Shown here one piece after another: positions 24,826 to 32,478 of a stretch of DNA of 32,478 bases (position 1 is its first letter; each line of letters opens with the position of its first letter). The notes under the pieces were generated by a model. It did not search any database. It had not been told where the DNA came from and saw only the letters and a list, made by a program, of their open reading frames with translations. A program made the position numbers and the translations under genes. This DNA is from Clostridiales bacterium. Its GTDB lineage: Bacteria > Bacillota > Clostridia > Christensenellales > Pumilibacteraceae. The stretch is taken from NCBI GenBank assembly GCA_031286385.1, contig JAITUJ010000032.1, positions 1 through 32,478 on the forward strand, given 5' to 3'.

Positions 24826-25332
24826 ATGAATATAATATTAAGAAAGAGTGTTTTATTAAAAATAGTATTTGTTGTAGTTTCTATTTTATTATCTAGTATT
24901 TTATTGACAGCTTGTTCAACTTTGGTAAGTGCAAATAAGGAGCAAATGATTACACTTAAAACAGTTCATGTTTATCCTATTAGTGATGATTATTCTTTTG
25001 GTACAATTAAAATAAACTCTAAATCACAATTGCAAGAGTTTCTTGAAAAGCAAACAGGAAATTTTCAAGGTTTGACTGAGGACTATTTCTTAAAATATAG
25101 CGATAAATATTTTGAAGATAATATACTGGTATTGTACGGTGCAATGAAAGATATTAATACTGGTGTAACATATCAATTAAAGAATGGCGAGTTTAGTGAT
25201 AATAATATTTTAATAGAGATAATCAGAGTTAACCCTGGTGGTAATCGTGTGATAACTTATAATATTTTGCTGTTTGATATAGCAATTGAGAGTAGTTTAT
25301 CTACCAATATTTTAATCAAAATAGTTAGTTAA
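24826..25332 (+). CDS. Lipoprotein next to subtilase, PrcB-like architecture possible
   Basis: 168 aa. Signal peptide with lipobox LLTAC (Cys about 30), so a membrane-anchored lipoprotein. The mature part has a helix (QLQEFLEKQTGNFQGLTEDY) then strands: FEDNILVLYGAMKDINTG, NILIEIIRVNPGG and ITYNILLFDI. The pattern strand-GxxxxTG-strand-xxNPGG-strand recalls the PrcB_C domain, known from the lipoprotein partner of the Treponema subtilisin-like protease dentilisin. I do not see enough identity to assert it. The gene lies 42 bases before the subtilase and has its own promoter. If the match holds, it would help localise, fold or regulate that protease. No ribosome site is evident. Confidence 0.6.
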   Translation: MNIILRKSVLLKIVFVVVSILLSSILLTACSTLVSANKEQMITLKTVHVYPISDDYSFGTIKINSKSQLQEFLEKQTGNFQGLTEDYFLKYSDKYFEDNILVLYGAMKDINTGVTYQLKNGEFSDNNILIEIIRVNPGGNRVITYNILLFDIAIESSLSTNILIKIVS

Positions 25333-25374
25333 TGTTTATAGATTTCATATTTGAGTTCTAATTATGAAAAACTT

Positions 25375-27132
25375 ATGAAAAAAGCATATATAAAAGTAAT
25401 GCCATTTTTATTGGCAATTGTACTATTACAGTCATTTGTGATTATGAACTTTGCTAAAACGAATGTTTTTGCAAAAAATATTGTAACACAATTTGGAAAC
25501 ATTTATATCAATGATAGTTTAATTGATTTAAATGAGTTGTCAACCATATCACTAGATGCGAATAAAGAAGAACCCTTACAAGTTCTTCTTGAACTAAAAT
25601 ATTCAATTACAAATAAATTGAGCTTAGTTCAAGATGATAAATTTTCAGAGAAAGATTGGAGAAGTGAGATTGAAAGCTTTTATTATGATAAGAATTCTCA
25701 AATAGCTGAAAATTTGCTTTTGCCGAAAAGTACTTATATCGCTAGGTTTGGGCCGTTTTTAACATTTGAAATTAGCAAAGAAGATAATTTAAAAGAGATA
25801 GTAGAAAATATTTCATCATCTAAAAATGTTGAATCTATTAATATTCACTCTAAAAATATCAATTCTGATACAGTTAAACACGAACATTTGTATGATGATA
25901 TGAGTAGTACATCAGGTAGAGCTCTTACTATTAGTGAAATTATGGGTGATTATATTTTTGCGAATAATACTGATGGTTATAGTGGTGCTGGCGTTACAAT
26001 TGGTATTTTGGAAGATGGGTTGGTTGATAAAAATCATCCTAACTTTGTTGGACATACAGTGATTGTTAACCAAATTCAAGGTGCTCAAGTATTAAAGCAT
26101 ACAACTCAAGTTGCATCTATTATTACGACAATTGCTCCTAGTGCAAAAATTTTGAGTGCTGCAACTAGAAGCGTAATTACACTTAATAATATTATGCCAC
26201 AAATGGATTGGTTGATTAGTAATGGTGCAAATGTGATCAATAATAGTTGGGGTCTTGATGAGCCTGGTGTATACAACTGGCTCTCTGCTTATTTTGATTA
26301 TGTTGTAAATATATTAGGAATTACTCAAGTCGTTGCAATATCTAATAGTGGATTTTTTATGGGAAATCCTGAACTAGGTAGGAATGTAATTTCTGTTGGA
26401 AGTGTTGATAGCAATGTAATGAAGTCAAGTTTTTCGTCGTATTACAGAACAGCTCAAATTGATGCATTAGATTTAATGGGAGTTGGAGGTGGTGGTACAC
26501 CAACGACTGGACTTATTATTCCAGGATTTGCGGATACAAACCTTGATAGTGGAACAAGCTATGCAGCACCACAAGTAACTGGTGCAATTGCAATATTGAT
26601 GCAGCAAAATTTTGGATTAAGAAATAGTCCTCAAAATGTAAAAGCACTGATTGTGGCTTCAGCATCACCAATTGTTGCTGATGATAGAAATGTACGAGCC
26701 TCAGGATTGGATGAAAAATTGGGTGCAGGATTGTTGAATTTGAGTACAGCAATGAAAAATAATAATCCAATATCTTTGCCAGTAAGGAATGGAACGAATG
26801 GTCAAGTTGTATTAAGTAGCCAATTTTATGTATCTGGATTTACACCATTTAGAGCATCGTTAGTTAATATTGTTAACAATCGCAACACCAGTGATATGAG
26901 TCCATTATTTTCGGTATATAATCTAAGAGTAGTTGATCCAAAAGGGTCAATAGTAAATATAGATAATTTACCAGGAGGAGAAGGATTCTTTAGTATATCA
27001 AGAACAACATATAACAATGTAGTTAGAATTAGTACTCTGTTATTAGATTCTGGATGGTACACGCTAGAGGTAGTTTTAACTGGAAACCAAGTTGTAAGTG
27101 GAGAAATGGTCAGCATATCAATGATTGTGTAG
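25375..27132 (+). CDS. Subtilisin-like serine protease (S8), complete
   Basis: 585 aa. The start ATG 25375 gives MKKAYIKVMPFLLAIVLLQS, a clear signal peptide (cleavage near VFAKN); the frame also opens at 25351. A propeptide-like region precedes the catalytic domain. The triad is visible: Asp214 in GILEDGLVD, His242 in KHTTQVASI and Ser395 in SGTSYAAPQVTG, with the oxyanion-hole Asn probably in VAISNSGFF. The His motif is unusual (HTTQVAS rather than HGTHVAG) and the Asp motif is LEDG rather than DTG or DSG, so this is a divergent branch. After residue ~430 a ~150-residue beta-rich domain (VNNRNTSDMSPLFSVYNLRV to SGEMVSISMIV) recalls a P-domain-type fold. Secreted, no wall anchor. It lacks the GLUG tail of the 1-1231 subtilase. 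The preceding lipoprotein is probably co-transcribed. Confidence 0.9.
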   Translation: MKKAYIKVMPFLLAIVLLQSFVIMNFAKTNVFAKNIVTQFGNIYINDSLIDLNELSTISLDANKEEPLQVLLELKYSITNKLSLVQDDKFSEKDWRSEIESFYYDKNSQIAENLLLPKSTYIARFGPFLTFEISKEDNLKEIVENISSSKNVESINIHSKNINSDTVKHEHLYDDMSSTSGRALTISEIMGDYIFANNTDGYSGAGVTIGILEDGLVDKNHPNFVGHTVIVNQIQGAQVLKHTTQVASIITTIAPSAKILSAATRSVITLNNIMPQMDWLISNGANVINNSWGLDEPGVYNWLSAYFDYVVNILGITQVVAISNSGFFMGNPELGRNVISVGSVDSNVMKSSFSSYYRTAQIDALDLMGVGGGGTPTTGLIIPGFADTNLDSGTSYAAPQVTGAIAILMQQNFGLRNSPQNVKALIVASASPIVADDRNVRASGLDEKLGAGLLNLSTAMKNNNPISLPVRNGTNGQVVLSSQFYVSGFTPFRASLVNIVNNRNTSDMSPLFSVYNLRVVDPKGSIVNIDNLPGGEGFFSISRTTYNNVVRISTLLLDSGWYTLEVVLTGNQVVSGEMVSISMIV

Positions 27133-27189
27133 TAGTATAGTTTATAAACCATGTAACTAAGTTTTATAGAACTATTTTGAGAGCCATGC

Positions 27190-27465
27190 CATTCGCAATA
27201 TCAAGCCATAAATCAAAAACCTGCGTATTGTCCGCTCGTTGCACAATACCCCGTAGATAAGTCTTAGTGCTTATCTACGGGGTTTTTCTTTTTTACATAC
27301 AACATACAGTGGTATAGTGAGTAAATAACCACAATATACAGTGTCATAGCATCTCGAGTATAAAAAGTTTGTCTTAGTGAGTTTGCTACCAACCAAACAA
27401 AAAGTCTTAATGGCTAGTAGCACTTTGATAAAATCAAGTTTTTACTCCAAAACTTGATTATTTTT
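27190..27465 (+). repeat. Long intergenic repeat, copy 3
   Basis: It starts CATTCGCAATATCAAG 58 bases after the subtilase stop. Bases ~27249-27347 are almost identical to ~1304-1402 of copy 1. GTCTTAR motifs start at 27261, 27371 and 27404 (the last two 33 apart); CTTGATTATT lies near 27453. The small hairpin (TATTGT/ACAATA, 27226-27248) keeps its arms but has a different 11-base loop (CCGCTCGTTGC). With the element at 27476 this accounts for most of the 500-base gap 27133-27632; the rest is the hsdM promoter. Confidence 0.8.
27249..27294 (+). terminator. Rho-independent terminator of the subtilase gene
   Basis: A perfect 13-bp stem (27249-27261 with 27270-27282), loop TCTTAGTG, T-rich tail; identical to the copy-1 terminator. 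Confidence 0.9.
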
Positions 27466-27475
27466 CTTCAAAAAA

Positions 27476-27542
27476 CACGCACCTACGGGACTTCAATTCC
27501 CCTCACAAAAGTGTATTGAGAATGCCCGTAAAAAAGTCGCAG
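27476..27542. other. Conserved structured element, copy B
   Basis: ACGGG (27485-27489) and CCCGT (27525-27529) bracket 35 bases containing AATTCCCCTC and TTGAGAA, as in the element at 22574. The arm sequences are kept and the inner loop varies. It sits 50 bases upstream of the hsdM -35. Confidence 0.55.
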
Positions 27543-27578
27543 TGAATATATTTAAATTGTTCAAAACACGCTAGTTGA

Positions 27579-27607
27579 TAGACTTTTTTGTTGATTTATG
27601 GTATAAT
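27579..27607 (+). promoter_or_regulatory. Extended -10 promoter of the type I RM operon
   Basis: -35 TAGACT (27579-27584), 17-bp spacer, TGG-TATAAT (27602-27607), then GGGAGAAAT before ATG 27633. It is closely similar to the Res operon promoter at 2214. Confidence 0.85.
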
Positions 27608-27632
27608 ATTTTTGGAATTAATGGGAGAAATA

Positions 27633-29231
27633 ATGACAAAGACAAAAGCAAAAGAAACAAACGAATTGAGTCTTGAAAGTATATTATGGAATTGCCGTGT
27701 TGCGTTGCGTGGTATTGGTGGCAATGAGAAAAACCGAGATGCTGTTATGGGGCTTGTTTTTTTGAAATTTGCGGGTGATAAGTTTGAAACACGCAGAGAG
27801 CAGATAAAGCTCGAACATGGTGATGTTGAGGCTTTTTTGAACAAGCCTAGTTTTTATCTCAGTCATAGTGTGTTTTATTTGCCAGAGCATTGCAGATGGC
27901 AACATATTGTGCAGAATGCAAGCGATAGTGGATTAGCGGTAATTATTGATAAAGCAATGATGGATATAGTAGACAAAAATCCTAGTCTACAAGGCGCATT
28001 GCCACAAAGTTTTTATAGTGGATTTGGAGCAACACAAAGAGATCTTAAAAAACTTATTGATGAAATAAATAAAATTGACCAAAAAAGATTTGTTGATAAT
28101 GACTTGATAGGCAGAGTATATGAATATTTTTTGCAGACATTTGCAGTTGCTGCTACCAAAGAAGAGGGAGAATTTTATACTCCTGCTAGCCTTGTGTCAT
28201 TGATTGCCGAGTTGATTGAGCCTTATGAAGGTGTAGTGTATGATCCATGCTGTGGTACGGGTGGCATGTTTGTGCAGTCGCATAAGTTTATTGAAAGACA
28301 TCACGGCAACAGACTAAAAGTGTCAATCTATGGGCAAGAAAAATCTCCTGAGACTAGACGCCTTGCAAAACTCAATCTAGCCATACGAGGCATATCACAT
28401 AACTTAGGTAAGCCAACAGGAGAGCAACAGTCAAGTTTTCAAAACGATCAACATGAAGACTTAAAAGTAGACTTCATTATGGCCAACCCACCATTCAACT
28501 TTAAAGACTGGCGGGGAGAAGATGAGTTAACAACTGACCCTAGGTGGAGAGGATATCAAGTTCCGCCAAAGTCAAATGCCAACTATGCTTGGATATTGCA
28601 CATGATAGACAAACTCAAAGTAGACAATGGTATTGCGGGGTTTTTGCTTGCTAATGGTGCTTTAAATGCCGATGGCATTGAAGGCAGAATAAGGGAGCAA
28701 CTAATAAAAAATGACAAGATAGAAGCTATTATAGTTTTGCCTCGTGATATGTTTTACACCACAGACATATCAGTTACTCTTTGGATAGTCAACAACAACA
28801 AAAAAGCAAGAGAGCTAAACGGACGCAAATTGAAAGATAGACAAAATCAAGTATTGTTTGTTGACTTGCGTAGATGGAGTGATAACTTGGAGGCATACAA
28901 ACTTGACGGGGGTAGCACAAAGAAAAAAGTAGTGTTGAATGAAGAACAAATTGCCAAAGTAAAGGATATTTATTTTAATTGGCAAACAGGACTAGGATAT
29001 ACAGATGTACCAGAGTTGTGCAAGTCGGCGACACTTGATGAAATTGCAAAGCAAAATTATAGCCTATCTCCTAGCAAGTATATTGAGTTTGTGGACAGAG
29101 ACTTAGACATTGATTATGACAAAGAGATGAAGCGAATACAGCAAGAAATGAAAGATATCTTACAACAAGAAAAGCAAAGTCAACAAATGCTACAAGACGC
29201 TTTTAGAGGTATAGGGTATGGCATTGATTAG
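27633..29231 (+). CDS. hsdM: Type I restriction-modification methyltransferase subunit
   Basis: 532 aa, normal for HsdM. The N-terminal domain starts LESILWNCRVALRG and includes KNRDAVMGLVFLKF. The catalytic domain contains EFYTPASLVSLI, motif I VYDPCCGTGGMF (Asp about 204) and motif IV IMANPPFNF (Asn about 285), as expected for adenine-N6 methylation using S-adenosylmethionine. YAWILHMIDKL and GFLLANGALN follow, as in family members, then a helical tail for contact with HsdS. Two HsdM pair with one HsdS to modify the target and with HsdR to restrict. The start is set by GGGAGAAAT just before ATG 27633; the longer frame from 27588 crosses the promoter. hsdS overlaps its end by 14 bases. Confidence 0.96.
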   Translation: MTKTKAKETNELSLESILWNCRVALRGIGGNEKNRDAVMGLVFLKFAGDKFETRREQIKLEHGDVEAFLNKPSFYLSHSVFYLPEHCRWQHIVQNASDSGLAVIIDKAMMDIVDKNPSLQGALPQSFYSGFGATQRDLKKLIDEINKIDQKRFVDNDLIGRVYEYFLQTFAVAATKEEGEFYTPASLVSLIAELIEPYEGVVYDPCCGTGGMFVQSHKFIERHHGNRLKVSIYGQEKSPETRRLAKLNLAIRGISHNLGKPTGEQQSSFQNDQHEDLKVDFIMANPPFNFKDWRGEDELTTDPRWRGYQVPPKSNANYAWILHMIDKLKVDNGIAGFLLANGALNADGIEGRIREQLIKNDKIEAIIVLPRDMFYTTDISVTLWIVNNNKKARELNGRKLKDRQNQVLFVDLRRWSDNLEAYKLDGGSTKKKVVLNEEQIAKVKDIYFNWQTGLGYTDVPELCKSATLDEIAKQNYSLSPSKYIEFVDRDLDIDYDKEMKRIQQEMKDILQQEKQSQQMLQDAFRGIGYGID

Positions 29232-30327
29232 ACTGGGTGAGTTGATAGAGTTATCACAACTTAAAAATAAAGATAGATCTTTGGGATTAAATGACTTGCG
29301 TGGTATATCTATACAAAAAGTGTTTATTGACAGCAAGGCTGATATGGACGGCAAGCCCTTGACTAGCTATCTGTGTGTTCCACATGATTATTTCGCCTAT
29401 GTTACAGTGACTTCACGCAATAGTGAAAAAATAACACTTGCTCATAACAAGTCAAATGATACCTATATTGTATCAAGTAGTTACCAAGTTTTTAAAGTCA
29501 CTAACATCAACACGCTATTACCCGACTATCTGTTTATGTTTTTTAACCGACCTGAGTTTGACAGATATGCTAGGTTTAACAGTTGGGGCAGTGCAAGAGA
29601 AACATTTGGTTGGCAAGATTTGTGTGATACGGTTATTGACTTGCCAGAACTACAAGAGCAACAAAAAGTGGTGGCCGTATACAATGCTTTGAATAATAAT
29701 CAACAAGTATACGAAAAGGGATTAGATGATTTAAAATTGGTGTGTGACGCAACTATCGAGAAGCTGCGAAGAGAGATGGAGAGCGTGGAGATTGGTGGGT
29801 ATATTACGGAGAGAATCGAAAGCAATAGTAATGCAAAGTATGTGAATTTGATTGGGATAGGGCAAAATGGGTTTATAGAACCAAATCAAGGGAGAACAAA
29901 TGAAAGCCTTAAAAAATGTAATGTTTTTTATAAAGACGATTTTGTTTATGCTCCATCATCTTTGACTAGCGGCGTTATTGATATTTCAAAATTTGATGCT
30001 CCTATGATTTGTACAGAAGAGTATATAGTTTTTTATGTTAGCGACAGGGATAAGCTGATCCCAGAGTATTTATTGATGTTTACCAAAAGAAGTGAGTTTG
30101 GTCGTAGAATATGGTTTAATTCGATGGACAGTGTTCGCAATAGATATTATTTTAAATCACTACAAGAAGAAACCAAGATACCTTTACCAAGTGTTGAAAT
30201 CCAACAATCCATAGTAGATATTTACAATGCATACATTGCACGCAAAGAGATAAACCAAAAATTAAAGCAACAGCTAAAAGATATTTGTGCTATATTGATA
30301 ACAGGAATAAGGAAAAACGGAGGATAA
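29218..30327 (+). CDS. hsdS: Type I restriction-modification specificity subunit
   Basis: 369 aa, with the two-half layout of HsdS. Target recognition domain 1 runs about 1-145 (to FGWQDLCDTVIDLPE), followed by a central helix pair (QEQQKVVAVYNALNNNQQ to IEKLRREME). Domain 2 spans about 190-325 (YVNLIGIGQNGFIEPNQG to FKSLQEETKIPLPS), followed by the C-terminal conserved helices (EIQQSIVDIYNAYIARKEIN to ILITGIR). Each half should read one part of a split DNA target. The DNA target cannot be read from sequence. The two halves end in similar motifs (PDYLFMFFNRPEFDRYARFN and PEYLLMFTKRSEFGRRIWFN), the internal repeat expected for this family. ATG 29218 lies inside hsdM, giving translational coupling. 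No inverted hsdS copy is in the window. Confidence 0.93.
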   Translation: MALIRLGELIELSQLKNKDRSLGLNDLRGISIQKVFIDSKADMDGKPLTSYLCVPHDYFAYVTVTSRNSEKITLAHNKSNDTYIVSSSYQVFKVTNINTLLPDYLFMFFNRPEFDRYARFNSWGSARETFGWQDLCDTVIDLPELQEQQKVVAVYNALNNNQQVYEKGLDDLKLVCDATIEKLRREMESVEIGGYITERIESNSNAKYVNLIGIGQNGFIEPNQGRTNESLKKCNVFYKDDFVYAPSSLTSGVIDISKFDAPMICTEEYIVFYVSDRDKLIPEYLLMFTKRSEFGRRIWFNSMDSVRNRYYFKSLQEETKIPLPSVEIQQSIVDIYNAYIARKEINQKLKQQLKDICAILITGIRKNGG

Positions 30328-30332
30328 CAAAG

Positions 30333-30872
30333 ATGGAAACATGGCAAACAATATTATTGTCGGCTGGGGTGTCGATCATTGCAACAATAGCAACATATTT
30401 TGTGACTACTTATTTTACAAACAAGCGTGAGAAAAAGAAAGAGATACGAAAAGAAAAAATGACAATATTTAAGACTCTGATGGCAAAGCGTGGTGGCACT
30501 GCAGATTATGCAAAACTTGAAGCTTTGAATTCTGTTTGTGTAATTTTTTCAGATGAAAAAGTTGATTTTAAAACAGGAAAGAAACCTATAAATGAAAGTT
30601 ATAAAAACTATATTTCATCGTTGGATATCCCTGATACATTAAGCCTAGAAGAGAAAAGGCAAAAATATGATAAAGCCGAAGACTTGTATATTATATTTTT
30701 AGAAAATATATCTAAGCATCTTAAAATTGCAGAGAGTGTTGACTGGCAGGAAATTAAAAACAGTTATAGACCACAATGGGTTGGAGATGAAATTATAAAC
30801 AGAACTAATGTATACAATTTAAACGCTAAATATTTACAACTTGCACAAATTGCATTGGAACGAGAAGTATAG
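30333..30872 (+). CDS. DUF6680-like membrane protein inside the type I RM operon
   Basis: 179 aa. One N-terminal membrane helix (ILLSAGVSIIATIATYFVTT), then a basic stretch KREKKKEIRKEK and a helical domain with FKTLMAKRGG and KLEALNSVCVIFSDEK, which I recognise as DUF6680-like (an RTLMATR-type motif and an ALN helix). ATG 30333 is 5 bases after the hsdS stop and behind GGAGGATAACAAAG. The reading frame ends at TAG 30870-30872 after LEREV, but stays open for 16 more codons (KIVPEVEVNKNSSKKK) to TAA 30921-30923, which lies 8 bases before the hsdR ATG with its ribosome site between. A nonsense change (GAG or AAG to TAG) may therefore have shortened the native C-terminus. These proteins often travel with type I RM operons; function unknown. 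Confidence 0.75.
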   Translation: METWQTILLSAGVSIIATIATYFVTTYFTNKREKKKEIRKEKMTIFKTLMAKRGGTADYAKLEALNSVCVIFSDEKVDFKTGKKPINESYKNYISSLDIPDTLSLEEKRQKYDKAEDLYIIFLENISKHLKIAESVDWQEIKNSYRPQWVGDEIINRTNVYNLNAKYLQLAQIALEREV

Positions 30873-30931
30873 AAAATTGTTCCAGAAGTTGAAGTTAATA
30901 AAAATAGTAGTAAGAAAAAGTAAAGGATATT

Positions 30932-32478
30932 ATGGACATAGATTTTAAACAAAGCAAATTTAACGAAGCGGAGTTAGAGCGGGCAATTATTGCTTTGTTT
31001 AACGAACAAGGCTACACACATTTGCAAGGTGACAAATTGCATCGCAAACTAGATGAAGTTATATTAGAAGATGACTTGCGTCTATTTTTGGCTAGAAGTT
31101 ATGATGACTTGACAGAAAATGAGATTGTAAAAATAATTGCTAAAATAAAATCTATACCGCATAACCCGTTATATCAAGGTAATAGAGATTGCTTTTGGCT
31201 TGTCAATGAGGGGTTTGACTTAAAAAGAGATAGAAAAAAAGAACCTATCCATATAGATTATATAAATTATGATGATTTCAACAAAAACCATTTTAAGATA
31301 GTTAGTCAAATGTCCGTTGCCAACAGTGACGGCAATAGCGTCCGCATACCCGATTTGATTGTGCATATCAATGGTTTGCCTATTGCAATATTAGAATTTA
31401 AGTCTGCCATAAGAGAAGATGCTACAATATCAGATGCTCACAAACAAGTAACAATAAGATATACAAGAGATATTCCTAGATTATTAAAATATAATTTTTT
31501 GTCTGTAATTAGCGATGGAGCAAACACAAGACTAGGGACCGTCTTTACTCCTTATGAGTTTTATTATGCATTCAATAAGGCTAATGATAAAGACAAAATT
31601 GCAAGCGGTATACAATCGCTTGTGACAATGATAAAAGGGGTGTTTGAAAAAGAGCGGTTGATTGCTATTTTGCATGATTTTATATACTACGCCGACACAA
31701 AACAAAGAGCGGTTGTTTGTAGGTATCCACAATTTTTTGGTAGCACAAAAATGTATGCGAGTGTTAGGCATGCTTTAAAACCGCAAGGCGACGGCAAAGG
31801 GGGAATATATTTTGGGGCAACTGGTTGTGGCAAGACTATGACAATGCTTTATTTGTCAAGATTGCTTGCTTTGAGAGATAATTCTAAATTTGCTAACCCT
31901 ACTATAATCATTTTGACAGATAGGGAAGATTTAGACACGCAGACAAGCGAATTGTTTGAACAATCAAAACGGTTTTTGAGAGAAGAGAGCGTAAAAAGCA
32001 TTGAAAGCAAGAAAGAATTAAAATCAATTTTAGGCAATACAAAATCTGGTGGGATATATATAATAACCATACAAAAATTTAGCGAAGATATAGGACTATT
32101 ATCTAGTCGCAACAATATTATTTGTATTAGTGATGAAGCACATAGGACACAAACCAACACGGGTAGCAAAATGAAACTGACTGACAAAGGTGTTTTTGTA
32201 TCACATGGATTTGCAAAATATTTGCGGGATGGCTTTCCTAATGCTACCTATTGTGGTTTTACAGGTACACCAATAGATGAAACAGTAGCAGTATTTGGAG
32301 AAATTATAGATAGCTATACAATGAAACAATCTACTGATGATAAGATAACAGTGCCATTGACTTATGAGCCAAGACTTGCAAGAGTAATTTTGAGTGATGA
32401 GCAAGCAAGAGAGATTAAGCAATATTACAGCAAATGTATTGATGATGGTGCTAACCCCGAGCAAGTAGAAACTAGTAA
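30932..32478 (+). CDS. hsdR: Type I restriction subunit, 3'-truncated by window end
   Basis: 516 residues visible of the ~1000 usual. ATG 30932 follows AAAGGAT by 5 bases. The N-terminal nuclease has the PD-(D/E)xK set: IPDLIVHING (Asp about 141) and ILEFKSA (Glu 155, Lys 157). The motor domain follows: Walker A FGATGCGKT (Lys about 301), LTDREDLDTQ, ISDEAHRTQ (Asp about 401) and motif III FTGTPIDE. All key residues are intact. HsdR joins the HsdM2-HsdS complex, pulls DNA in using ATP and cuts far from unmethylated targets. The reading frame is open to the window edge. With hsdM, hsdS and the DUF6680 gene it forms a single operon driven from 27579. Confidence 0.96.
   Translation, partial: MDIDFKQSKFNEAELERAIIALFNEQGYTHLQGDKLHRKLDEVILEDDLRLFLARSYDDLTENEIVKIIAKIKSIPHNPLYQGNRDCFWLVNEGFDLKRDRKKEPIHIDYINYDDFNKNHFKIVSQMSVANSDGNSVRIPDLIVHINGLPIAILEFKSAIREDATISDAHKQVTIRYTRDIPRLLKYNFLSVISDGANTRLGTVFTPYEFYYAFNKANDKDKIASGIQSLVTMIKGVFEKERLIAILHDFIYYADTKQRAVVCRYPQFFGSTKMYASVRHALKPQGDGKGGIYFGATGCGKTMTMLYLSRLLALRDNSKFANPTIIILTDREDLDTQTSELFEQSKRFLREESVKSIESKKELKSILGNTKSGGIYIITIQKFSEDIGLLSSRNNIICISDEAHRTQTNTGSKMKLTDKGVFVSHGFAKYLRDGFPNATYCGFTGTPIDETVAVFGEIIDSYTMKQSTDDKITVPLTYEPRLARVILSDEQAREIKQYYSKCIDDGANPEQVETS

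Noticed and set aside
30870..30872. TAG as a recoded sense codon (alternative code or pyrrolysine).
   Set aside because: Other genes, such as the 1231, 27132 and hsdM ends, use TAG as a normal stop, and no pyl-type gene is seen.

Overview
The window is A+T-rich chromosomal DNA using the standard bacterial code (TGA is a stop, TGG encodes Trp). Strong GGAG-type ribosome sites, extended -10 promoters (TGN-TATAAT), lipobox lipoproteins, a C39-type bacteriocin-exporter remnant and siphovirus and mobile-element debris all suggest a low-GC Gram-positive-like bacterium, probably a gut- or host-associated Clostridia-type Bacillota. Species cannot be named from sequence alone.

Layout. (1) 1-1231: 3' end of a subtilisin-like surface protease with a GLUG-type tail. 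(2) 1249-1481: first copy of a long intergenic repeat carrying tandem hairpins and a terminator. (3) 1482-11267: an accessory and defence zone. It holds a frameshifted coiled-coil gene relic; an operon of leader peptide, zinc-ribbon protein and type III-like Res helicase-nuclease with no Mod methylase, followed by a DUF4238 gene; then relics of a mobile-element primase (minus strand), a BRO-N protein, a C39 ABC exporter, a siphovirus baseplate-type protein and a KilA-N protein; and finally an intact XRE repressor. (4) 11551-22232: a five-gene, 10.7-kb surface operon with a 1365-aa GLUG/Ig-like/glycine-rich protein, an InlB-repeat/BspA-LRR lipoprotein, a two-helix membrane protein, a 1205-aa anchored propeller-like protein and a bitopic membrane protein. 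(5) 22264-22638: second repeat copy, then two small ORFs and an RHS/YD-repeat fragment. (6) 24826-27132: a lipoprotein and a complete subtilisin-like protease. (7) 27190-27542: third repeat copy. (8) 27633-32478: type I restriction-modification operon hsdM, hsdS, a DUF6680 membrane protein, and hsdR running off the window.

How it fits together. Three repeat copies each lie directly after a surface-protein gene and before accessory DNA, so surface modules alternate with horizontally acquired defence or toxin modules. Several accessory modules carry their own near-identical promoter (RGACT-like -35, 17-bp spacer, TGN-TATAAT) and often a GGAGAAA ribosome site. The most interesting candidates are the repeated intergenic element with three GTCTTAR motifs at conserved spacing, the Mod-less Res/zinc-ribbon operon, the face-to-face promoters around a 15-bp palindrome at the XRE gene, and the glycine-rich surface operon. 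All identifications come from reading motifs by eye; no database search was possible.
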